DNA from: Sutterella parvirubra YIT 11816
Lineage (GTDB): Bacteria; Pseudomonadota; Gammaproteobacteria; Burkholderiales; Burkholderiaceae_F
Length of the DNA stretch: 9,170 bases
Reading direction: 5' to 3'
NCBI RefSeq assembly: GCF_000250875.1
Contig: NZ_JH604872.1
Location: 1-9,170 of the forward strand
Part shown: positions 1 through 5,441 of the stretch, one piece after another
Layout: each line of letters begins with the position of its first letter
Numbering within the stretch: the first letter of the stretch is position 1
Position numbers and translations under genes: made by a program
Notes under the pieces: generated by a model
Databases searched by the model: none
Told to the model about the DNA's origin: nothing
The model's input: only the letters and a program-made list of their open reading frames with translations

Positions 1-228
1 GTAAATTTTATTTCTTTACTGTTCCTAAGTCCGTTGTCCGAACCGTCCGGCCGGTACCGAGTAGCGGGCGTCGGCCGGGCGGCATCGTTCTTCCGGACAG
101 CCGGATGCGCTGCGCGGACTTGGTCTCCGATCCGGTCGTCCGTCTCCTAGGATCGGGGCGTGCGCACGTCCGTCGGACGGGGTCGGACAGATGAACCGTA
201 CCGGAATTGTTTCCGCAGAATCCTGCGG
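1..228. other. Gene-free leader with inverted repeats
   Basis: I see no credible coding region here. The first 30 or so bases are AT-rich and the rest is GC-rich. Visible inverted repeats are CCGATCC (127-133) with GGATCGG (150-156), CGTCC (167-171) with GGACG (175-179), and CCGCAG (213-218) with CTGCGG (223-228). The stretch could be the 3' end and terminator of an upstream gene plus the regulatory region of the outer-membrane protein gene. A small RNA is possible, but nothing identifies one. Confidence 0.4.
213..228. promoter_or_regulatory. Perfect 6-bp inverted repeat abutting the -35 box
   Basis: The arms CCGCAG (213-218) and CTGCGG (223-228) are separated by AATC and end exactly where the -35 hexamer TTGACT begins (229). 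This position suits a regulator-binding site for the downstream outer-membrane protein gene. It could equally be a weak terminator hairpin of an upstream transcript. No known regulator consensus is recognised, so a function is inference only. Confidence 0.3.
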
Positions 229-257
229 TTGACTGTCGAATGCGCCTTAACTAAACT
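229..257 (+). promoter_or_regulatory. Sigma70-like promoter for the MipA/OmpV-family gene
   Basis: TTGACT at 229-234 (5 of 6 to consensus) is followed by a 17-bp spacer and TAAACT at 252-257 (4 of 6). A transcription start near 264 is expected. That would leave about 39 nt of leader, including a purine-rich GGGGAGGT at 285-292, before the first in-frame ATG at 303. Confidence 0.55.
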
Positions 258-284
258 CCGGCCCTTTATTCGGAGAGGACTGCG

Positions 285-292
285 GGGGAGGT
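285..292 (+). promoter_or_regulatory. Shine-Dalgarno GGGGAGGT upstream of ATG 303
   Basis: This strong match to the anti-Shine-Dalgarno sequence lies 10 nt upstream of the ATG at 303, slightly longer than ideal spacing. It is the only good ribosome-binding site near the outer-membrane protein gene. The more signal-peptide-like start at 375 has no comparable site. It therefore favours translation entering at 303, or a short leader segment before 375. Confidence 0.45.
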
Positions 293-302
293 CTCCGACC
301 GC

Positions 303-1157
303 ATGACCGCACGACCGCCCGCAGCCCGAGAGAGATCAACCGTTGAGGGGCCGCAAGGCCCGACCCCACTGACCATGAAGAAGAACAATCCCGCCGCACT
401 TGCCGCCGCTTTCGCCTCGGCTCTCACCGCCGTGACCGCCCTGACCGCCTTGACCGCAGCTCCCGCCCAGGCCGCCCCCGAGGGCCTCTCGGTTGGTTTC
501 GGCACGCACGTCTGGTTTTCGGAATACAAGGGCGTCGACGACGTCGTCTATCCGCTCCCGCTCATCAACTGGGAGGGCGAGCGGCTCTACGTCCACGGGA
601 TCGAAGCGGGCGCGTACCTCTTCAAGAACGCGCAGCACGAAGTGACGTTGGGCGTCGGGCTCATGCCGCTTTCGTTTGACGCGTCGGATTCGGACGACCG
701 GCGCGTGAAGCGGCTCGACGACCGCAAGCTCTCGGCGAGCGCGAATCTCGGCTATGCGCTCAATACCGAATTCGGGCGCTTCCAGGCGATTTTGGGCGTC
801 GATGTTCTGGGGAGAAGCGACGGGATCCTCTTCACGGGCATCTACAGCTATCCGATGTTGTTCGGCCGCACCCAGGTGATCCCGTCGGTCGCGGTCACCT
901 ACGCCGACGCCAACTTCAACGACTACTACTATGGCATCTCCGCTAAGGAGTCCGCCCGCTCGGGGCTCGCCGCCTACGACGCGGGCGCGTCGGTGACGCC
1001 GATGCTGGGCCTGCACGTCATTCACAGCTTCGATGAGCACTGGTCGGTCTACGGGTCGTCGTCCTTGACCATCCTCGCGAAGGAAGCGAAGGACAGCCCG
1101 ATGGTCGAGGACAAGGTCCGCTTCGGGGTGGGCGCGGGGGTCACCTACCGCTTCTGA
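303..1157 (+). CDS. MipA/OmpV family outer-membrane protein
   Basis: This is an outer-membrane beta-barrel of the MipA/OmpV family (PF06629). Members are associated with murein-synthesis scaffolding (MipA) or are OmpV-type porins; the exact role here is unknown. From ATG 375 the product is 260 aa with a clear Sec signal peptide: a KK n-region, an Ala/Thr/Leu-rich core, and AQA cleavage near residue 33. The mature part carries the family's YPLPLINWEGERLYVHG block, alternating beta strands, the NDYYYGIS and YDAG segments, and a C-terminal aromatic (YRF) typical of BAM-recognised barrels. The 303 start adds 24 residues with no signal-peptide character, but it has the better Shine-Dalgarno. A GGGCC-GCAA-GGCCC hairpin (348-361) lies between the two starts. 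I favour 375 for the mature product and give the longer frame because of the ribosome-binding site. It is a single gene with its own promoter, followed by a terminator-like repeat. Confidence 0.9.
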   Translation: MTARPPAARERSTVEGPQGPTPLTMKKNNPAALAAAFASALTAVTALTALTAAPAQAAPEGLSVGFGTHVWFSEYKGVDDVVYPLPLINWEGERLYVHGIEAGAYLFKNAQHEVTLGVGLMPLSFDASDSDDRRVKRLDDRKLSASANLGYALNTEFGRFQAILGVDVLGRSDGILFTGIYSYPMLFGRTQVIPSVAVTYADANFNDYYYGISAKESARSGLAAYDAGASVTPMLGLHVIHSFDEHWSVYGSSSLTILAKEAKDSPMVEDKVRFGVGAGVTYRF

Positions 1158-1184
1158 TCTCCCGGCCTGAAAAACCCGTGAGGC

Positions 1185-1250
1185 GTCCCCGGCCGCGCCG
1201 GGGACTCCAGGAAAGCCGAAAGCCCGGACGCGCTGAACGTCCGGGCTTTC
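1185..1250 (+). repeat. Two-hairpin intergenic repeat, copy 1 (terminator-like)
   Basis: Hairpin 1 is GTCCCCGGC, loop CGC, GCCGGGGAC (1185-1205, perfect 9-bp stem). Hairpin 2 is AAAGCCCGGACG, 7-nt loop, CGTCCGGGCTTT (1219-1249, perfect 12-bp stem). Bases 1188-1232 are identical over 45 bp to 3280-3324. Position just after the outer-membrane protein stop suggests transcription termination, although only a short broken T tract follows. It could also be a dispersed REP-like element used as a terminator. Confidence 0.75.
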
Positions 1251-1279
1251 TGATTGTTGGATGCGTTTATTGGTTGCCT

Positions 1280-1314
1280 TAATGCGATCATTAGATGTTA
1301 TGAGGCGATCATAA
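1280..1314. promoter_or_regulatory. AT-rich operator-like repeats upstream of the AlbA_2 gene
   Basis: This AT-rich stretch stands out from its GC-rich surroundings. It contains the inverted repeats TAATG-CGAT-CATTA (1280-1293) and TTATGA-GGCGA-TCATAA (1298-1314). The octamer GCGATCAT also occurs at 1284-1291 and 1305-1312, exactly 21 bp (two helical turns) apart. A possible -10 (CATAAT, 1310-1315) overlaps the last arm, without a convincing -35. The arrangement suits cooperative binding by a dimeric regulator, possibly autoregulation by the downstream winged-helix protein. That role is inferred. Confidence 0.4.
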
Positions 1315-1344
1315 TGCAATCACGAACGCAAGCGTGAGCGCATC

Positions 1345-3108
1345 ATGTCTCGATTGCGGTACGACAACCGAGGCTTTCACGCCCAAAGGTTTCAGGCCAT
1401 GCAGTTTCCTTCCAAAGAAGACATCCTCGTTGAATTCAAGGCCGTCCCCAAAGCCGGCTTGCCGGACAGGGCTGTTCTCGACGCCATCGTGGGATTCGCC
1501 AATGCGTCGGGCGGGACGCTCTACATCGGCATTGACGATTCGGGCACGGTGACGGGCATTCCGGCAGATTGTCCGAAATGGATCGATCCCTGGCGGATCG
1601 AAGCTTTTGCGCTCGAAAGGACGATGCCTCCGGTTCAGGTTCACAGCGAGATCGTCGTGACGGACGAGGGTCTTTCAGTCGCCGTCATCCGCATTCCTCC
1701 TTGTGACTTCATCGTGTCCGCGAACGACGGCCGCGTTGTGCGTCGCCGCATCAAGGGCGACGGCACACTGGAGAACATGCCCGTTCATCCCATCGAACAT
1801 CCGACTGAGTTGGAAAGCCGACGTCATCAGGATCTCACGTCCCGAACGGTCTCCCGGAGCACGCTACAGGATCTCAATCCGCAGGAAAGGGATTTCCTGA
1901 GGGAAACGATCCGAACGAATCGGGGTGATGAGGCGCTTCTCGAACTTGACGACGAAGCGTTCGACCGTGCCTTGGGAATCGTTGCACGGGACAAGGACGG
2001 CGTGTGGCGCCCGACCTACGCGGGATTGCTTTTGATCGGGCATCGGGCGGCCATCGAACGCTTCGTTCCCGGCCACCGTGTCATTTTTCAGGTGTTGAAC
2101 GACGATTGGTCGAAGCGGATCGAAGAGGAGATGGATCTTCCCATCGCCACCGGCATTCGACAGCTGATCAATGCCGTCAATGCTGTCAACTACGAAACGG
2201 AGTTGGAGTCGGGTCCCTTCCGGGTCGGCCTCAAGGATTTTGACGTACGGGCCGTGCGTGAAGCGGTCGTCAACGCCTATTGTCATCGGGATTACGGACG
2301 GAACGAACCGATTCTGGTTCAAGCCTTCGACGACGAGCTCCGAATCTCCAACCCCGGCGGTTTCAAGCCGGATGTTTCCTACGAGAAAATCCTCTCGGCT
2401 GCGCCCCCCGGGCGCAATCCGCATTTGGCGAACGCATTGATGCGCATCGGGCTCGTGGAACGTACGGGGCGCGGTCTTGTCCGAATCTACGAAGGTTCCG
2501 TGCGGATGGGGAGGGTTTGGCCGAGGTATGGCGGCTCAACGGACGCGCGGGTGGAGGTGCGCATCTCACGGGAGAAACCCGATCCTGCGTTCAAATTCTT
2601 CATTGACGACCTGGAAGAGAAGCGTGGAAAACGATTCAAACTTCTTCAGCTGATGCTCATTCAGGAGCTTCGCAAACGTCCGAAGACGACTTTTGAAAAG
2701 CTTCTCGTCCGGTTCCCCTTTCCGGGCGATTTGGTCGATCAGGAAATCGAGCTCATGACGAAGGAGGGCTTCATCGTGGAAGAGGACGAGAATTCCTGTC
2801 GGCTTTCCGAAGTCTTCCAAAGCATTCTGCTCAAGCCGCCGGTTTCGGCGGAGAGGTCCCCGTCGGGCGTCAGGGACGCCTTGAAGACGGCTCAACCCGA
2901 GGGCGAAAAACCGCGGACTCTGGCCGAACGGGAAGGTGTGCTTCTCGACGCCTTCGTGAGGCGGCCGTCGGTCACGCGCGCGGATGTTGCCGGACTCCTC
3001 GATTGCTCGCCTCAAACGGCGTACAGGCTCTTGAACGGCATGACCGAAAAAGGTCTTCTTCGCGCCGTCGGCGAAGGAAGGAACCGCCGTTACGAGCGGA
3101 ACGTCTGA
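1345..3108 (+). CDS. AlbA_2 / HATPase_c_4 / winged-helix putative transcriptional regulator
   Basis: Residues about 25-150 form an AlbA_2 (Schlafen AlbA-like, PF04326) domain, with EFK at 30-32, the FANASGGTLYIGIDDSG core at 51-67 and the RRRIKGDG segment. Residues about 230-410 form a HATPase_c_4 (PF13749) region with REAVVNAYCHRDYG (N-box-like, 305-318), ISNPGG (334-339) and ERTGRGLVRIYE (372-383). The C-terminus (about 525-587) is a winged helix: VTRADVAGLLDCS-PQTAYRLLNGMTEKGLL followed by a basic wing. Such proteins are usually annotated as putative regulators or RecG-like; some sit in defence or mobile contexts, and their biochemistry is poorly known. ATG 1399, with AAAGGT 8 nt upstream, is an alternative start that keeps the whole AlbA_2 domain. 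Base composition looks lower in GC than the flanking operon, and the gene lies between two copies of an intergenic repeat, so acquisition by transfer is possible. Confidence 0.85.
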   Translation: MSRLRYDNRGFHAQRFQAMQFPSKEDILVEFKAVPKAGLPDRAVLDAIVGFANASGGTLYIGIDDSGTVTGIPADCPKWIDPWRIEAFALERTMPPVQVHSEIVVTDEGLSVAVIRIPPCDFIVSANDGRVVRRRIKGDGTLENMPVHPIEHPTELESRRHQDLTSRTVSRSTLQDLNPQERDFLRETIRTNRGDEALLELDDEAFDRALGIVARDKDGVWRPTYAGLLLIGHRAAIERFVPGHRVIFQVLNDDWSKRIEEEMDLPIATGIRQLINAVNAVNYETELESGPFRVGLKDFDVRAVREAVVNAYCHRDYGRNEPILVQAFDDELRISNPGGFKPDVSYEKILSAAPPGRNPHLANALMRIGLVERTGRGLVRIYEGSVRMGRVWPRYGGSTDARVEVRISREKPDPAFKFFIDDLEEKRGKRFKLLQLMLIQELRKRPKTTFEKLLVRFPFPGDLVDQEIELMTKEGFIVEEDENSCRLSEVFQSILLKPPVSAERSPSGVRDALKTAQPEGEKPRTLAEREGVLLDAFVRRPSVTRADVAGLLDCSPQTAYRLLNGMTEKGLLRAVGEGRNRRYERNV

Positions 3109-3277
3109 GCGCAACCGACCGGCGCGGCGGAAGTGACGGGAATTCGCGGAAGGGAATGCGCCGCCCGGAGGAATGGCTGTCGGAGGCCTGTGCGGCTCGG
3201 TTTCGGTTCAATGGGCTGAAAACCTGTAGAAGAGAGGCGAAGAATAGACCTCCTTGCAGGGACATGCTTCCGGGAAA
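3109..3277. other. Non-coding spacer after the regulator gene
   Basis: This lies between the stop codon of the AlbA_2 gene and the second repeat copy. I see no credible reading frame, tRNA or strong hairpin. Frames that remain open here overlap the upstream gene or the repeat and have no domain-like content. Confidence 0.5.
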
Positions 3278-3352
3278 GTCCCGGCCGCGCCGGGGACTCC
3301 AGGAAAGCCGAAAGCCCGGACGCGTAGCAACGTTCGGGCTATCGAACTTTTT
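3278..3352. repeat. Two-hairpin intergenic repeat, copy 2 (bidirectional terminator candidate)
   Basis: The core at 3280-3324 is identical over 45 bp to 1188-1232. Hairpin 1 (3278-3297) has lost one C from its left arm. Hairpin 2 pairs AGCCCGGACG (3313-3322) with CGTTCGGGCT (3331-3340) through one G-U pair and an altered loop, and TTTTT follows at 3348-3352. It sits between convergent genes, the regulator on + and the transporter operon on -, where a bidirectional terminator is expected. Confidence 0.7.
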
Positions 3353-3381
3353 GGAGGCTGGGAGGTCTCCTTTGCCGTTGG

Positions 3382-3414
3382 TCCGCCTGCGGTGACGCTC
3401 ACCGCGTCGGCGGA
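3382..3414. terminator. Hairpin just after the binding-protein stop codon
   Basis: TCCGCC (3382-3387) pairs with GGCGGA (3409-3414), and an inner CGGTGA (3390-3395) pairs with TCACCG (3399-3404) around CGC. The structure starts a few bases beyond the stop of the last gene of the minus-strand operon. No T tract follows on either strand, so it may protect the mRNA 3' end or assist a factor-dependent stop, with the repeat at 3278-3352 as the actual terminator. Confidence 0.4.
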
Positions 3415-3419
3415 GGACC

Positions 3420-4625
3420 TCACAACGTCGTGAAGAACGTCCCCGCCGGGTCGACCTCGGGGAGGTAGCGCCGGTAGAAGTTCCCGGGAATCTTCTCGAC
3501 GTCGACGTCCTCGAAGCGCGAGGGGTGCAGCTCCTTGGCGAGCCAGAGCGTGTAGACGTAGTCCATCATCATGCGCAGACTCCCGTGGTCGACGCCCAGA
3601 ACGCGCTTCTCCTGCACGGCCTTGACGCGGCTCCAGAGCGGGCGCGAGGCGAACCCGGCGAGCCGCGCCTTGGCTTCGTCCTCCTTGACGGTGAGGCCCA
3701 TCCGCATCTGGTCGGACTCGTGCCCCGCCCAGATGCTCCCTGCGATCACGATCACGTCGGGGTTCGACGCCAGTACGAACTCGCGGTCCAGGGCGCCGTA
3801 GGGCGCCTTCATGTCGCGGGCGATGTTCCGCGCGCCCGCGGCCTCCAGAATCGCGCCCCAGAGGATCGTCTTGTTGTAGGAGTTCCCGTAGGCGGCGAGC
3901 CCCATGTTCCCGCACTCGACGTAGACCTTGGGCTTCTCTGCGTCGGGGAGATCCTTCAGGCGGTCGGCGACCAACGTCAGCGCGTCGCGGTACTCGCGGA
4001 TGAGGCTCTCCGCCACCGCTTCGCGGCCGAGGAGTTTGCCCAAAAGCTCCGTGCTCTTCGCGTGGGTCTCCAACTTTATCGAATGATAGTCGAGTACCAC
4101 CGTGCGGATCCCGGCCTTCTCCCACACCGCGACCTTCGCGCTGTTGGCGGCGAACTGGCTCCGGTTGATGAGAAGCACGTCTGGGCGGATCGAGAGGATC
4201 GTCTCGGTCTTCAGAATGTCGTCGTGGTAGCCCCCGATCGAGGGAATCGACTTCAGCTGCGGGAAGGCCTGCATGAGCACCCGGTACTCACCCGTGCGGG
4301 TCGCCTCCCAACCGTCCTGCGGGAGTGCGGCCACCTTGGCGAGCCCTGCGCCCCCCGAAACGAAGAGGAACCCGAGGATGTAGTTCCCGACCGCGAACTT
4401 CTGCGGACGGCGCTCGAACGCCACCGTGCGGCCTTCGACGTCGGTCACCGTGAAGGGGCCCTCGGCGGAGGCCTCGGGCGCTTGAGCCGCATCCGCTGCG
4501 AAGGCCGCCCCGAAGGGGGAGGCGAGGGCGAGCCCTCCCAAAGCGGTGAGGCCGAGCCCCCGCAGGAAGGGGCGGCGGCCGAGGTGGAGTTCATTCAGAT
4601 CGGTCTTGTCGGTCGGGTTCGTCAT
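3420..4625 (-). CDS. Tat-exported FecB/BtuF-type ABC substrate-binding protein
   Basis: This 401-aa periplasmic binding protein of the Peripla_BP_2 family (PF01497, iron-complex/cobalamin type) would deliver a chelated metal or corrinoid to the permease encoded upstream. The N-terminus has a twin-arginine motif (GRRPFLRG, RR at 17-18), a hydrophobic stretch (24-42) and an AFA|AD cleavage site near 43. The binding fold starts with FTVTDVEGRTVAF (58-70) and includes SIGGYHDDILKTETILSIRPDVLLINRS (129-156) and NPDVIVIAGSIW (288-299), the usual two-lobe signature. There is no lipobox. The start is fixed by AGGAGG (4634-4639) 8 nt upstream of the ATG. It is the last gene of the operon, 66 nt after the methyltransferase. 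The ligand cannot be read from sequence; His at 133, 181, 188, 302, 347 and 367 could contact a metal. Confidence 0.9.
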   Translation of the reverse strand: MTNPTDKTDLNELHLGRRPFLRGLGLTALGGLALASPFGAAFAADAAQAPEASAEGPFTVTDVEGRTVAFERRPQKFAVGNYILGFLFVSGGAGLAKVAALPQDGWEATRTGEYRVLMQAFPQLKSIPSIGGYHDDILKTETILSIRPDVLLINRSQFAANSAKVAVWEKAGIRTVVLDYHSIKLETHAKSTELLGKLLGREAVAESLIREYRDALTLVADRLKDLPDAEKPKVYVECGNMGLAAYGNSYNKTILWGAILEAAGARNIARDMKAPYGALDREFVLASNPDVIVIAGSIWAGHESDQMRMGLTVKEDEAKARLAGFASRPLWSRVKAVQEKRVLGVDHGSLRMMMDYVYTLWLAKELHPSRFEDVDVEKIPGNFYRRYLPEVDPAGTFFTTL

Positions 4626-4633
4626 GGCGTGGT

Positions 4634-4639
4634 CCTCCT
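4634..4639 (-). promoter_or_regulatory. Strong Shine-Dalgarno for the binding-protein gene
   Basis: On the minus strand this reads AGGAGG, 8 nt before ATG 4625. It is one of the two strongest ribosome-binding sites in the operon, consistent with binding protein being needed in excess over the membrane components. It also decides the start codon. Confidence 0.75.
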
Positions 4640-4691
4640 GGGGCTCGATGCCGGCGTTGGGATCGGTGCGGGTGGTGCGGTCGGTCTGCGG

Positions 4692-5438
4692 TTACGCGGT
4701 CTTCTTCGCGATCAGCGTGAAGTCCGTCACGACGGGCGAACCGTCGGGGGCGGGCGTGGTGGAAGTCGAGAGCGACGCGATCGACGCGCCCACGCCTTCC
4801 AGAATCCGCACGTCCCAGTCGGGGCGCAGTTCACGCGTCAAAGGGAGCGTCTTCGCGCGCTCGGCCATCACGGCCGGGTCGACGTTCCCGAAGATCTTCG
4901 GGTCGTGGCTCTTCGGCGCGGGCTTCGCGGCGACGGCCGCGGCGTGCGTCGCGTCGATCAAATAGCGGTAGTGGTTGCCGTCCGCGGTGAGGAGCGTCCC
5001 GCCCGTCTTGAGCGCCCGCCACCAGCCCTTCAACGCCTCTTCGGCGTCGGGGAGGTTCCAGAGGACGTTGCGGCTCATGACGAGGTCATAGACGCCTTCC
5101 TCATCAATCGTCCCGGCGTCGCCTTCGACCAGGGTGATGCGCTCCAGAAGCCCGCGGGCTTCGGCCGATGCCTTGAGTTCTTCGAGCATCGCGGGCGAGC
5201 CGTCGAGCGCGGTCACGCGGGCGTTGGGGAGGCGCTCCGCGGCGAGAAGCGAAAAGAGCCCCGGGCCGCAGCCGACGTCGAGGATCCTCACGTCGGCTTT
5301 GTCTTCGAGAGGCGCGAGGACGTCCTCCAAGACGCCGCGCCAGCGGCGGGTGTCTTCCGGGTCGGCGTCGTTGACGGTGGCGATGGCGTAGCCGCGGGCG
5401 CGGGCGTTCCAGTAGTTTCGGATGAGTTCTTCGGTCAT
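4692..5438 (-). CDS. Class I SAM-dependent methyltransferase in the transporter operon
   Basis: This 248-aa cytoplasmic methyltransferase has a Rossmann-type fold. Motif I is ILDVGCGPGLFSLLAAE (52-68), the acidic end of strand 2 is VTALDGSP (75-82, D79), VEGDAG (104-109) is the adenine-side motif, and YDLVMSRNVLWNLPDAEEAL (117-136) is motif IV. The N-terminal RNYWNARARGYA resembles the entry helix of UbiE/ubiquinone-type and related enzymes. Its start lies 3 nt beyond the ATPase stop, so translation is probably coupled. No substrate can be named. Given the company of a chelate importer it could act on a metallophore, a corrinoid-type ligand or a thiol/selenium compound, but that is inference. 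It lacks the length and motifs expected of cobalamin-pathway CobI/CobM-type tetrapyrrole methylases. Confidence 0.88.
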   Translation of the reverse strand: MTEELIRNYWNARARGYAIATVNDADPEDTRRWRGVLEDVLAPLEDKADVRILDVGCGPGLFSLLAAERLPNARVTALDGSPAMLEELKASAEARGLLERITLVEGDAGTIDEEGVYDLVMSRNVLWNLPDAEEALKGWWRALKTGGTLLTADGNHYRYLIDATHAAAVAAKPAPKSHDPKIFGNVDPAVMAERAKTLPLTRELRPDWDVRILEGVGASIASLSTSTTPAPDGSPVVTDFTLIAKKTA

Positions 5439-5441
5439 TTC

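Noticed and set aside
1296..1316. Zur or Fur box upstream of the AlbA_2 gene
   Set aside because: The left half ATGTTATGA resembles a Zur half-site, but the two halves are too far apart and the right half does not complete the palindrome.
336..1319. Long minus-strand frame opposite the outer-membrane protein gene
   Set aside because: It is a mirror of a well-supported gene. Its resemblance to a segment opposite 3208-3340 comes only from the intergenic repeat and not from a shared protein domain.
3185..3230. tRNA-like segment around GGTTCAATGGG in the spacer after the regulator
   Set aside because: No cloverleaf with acceptor and anticodon stems can be drawn around it.
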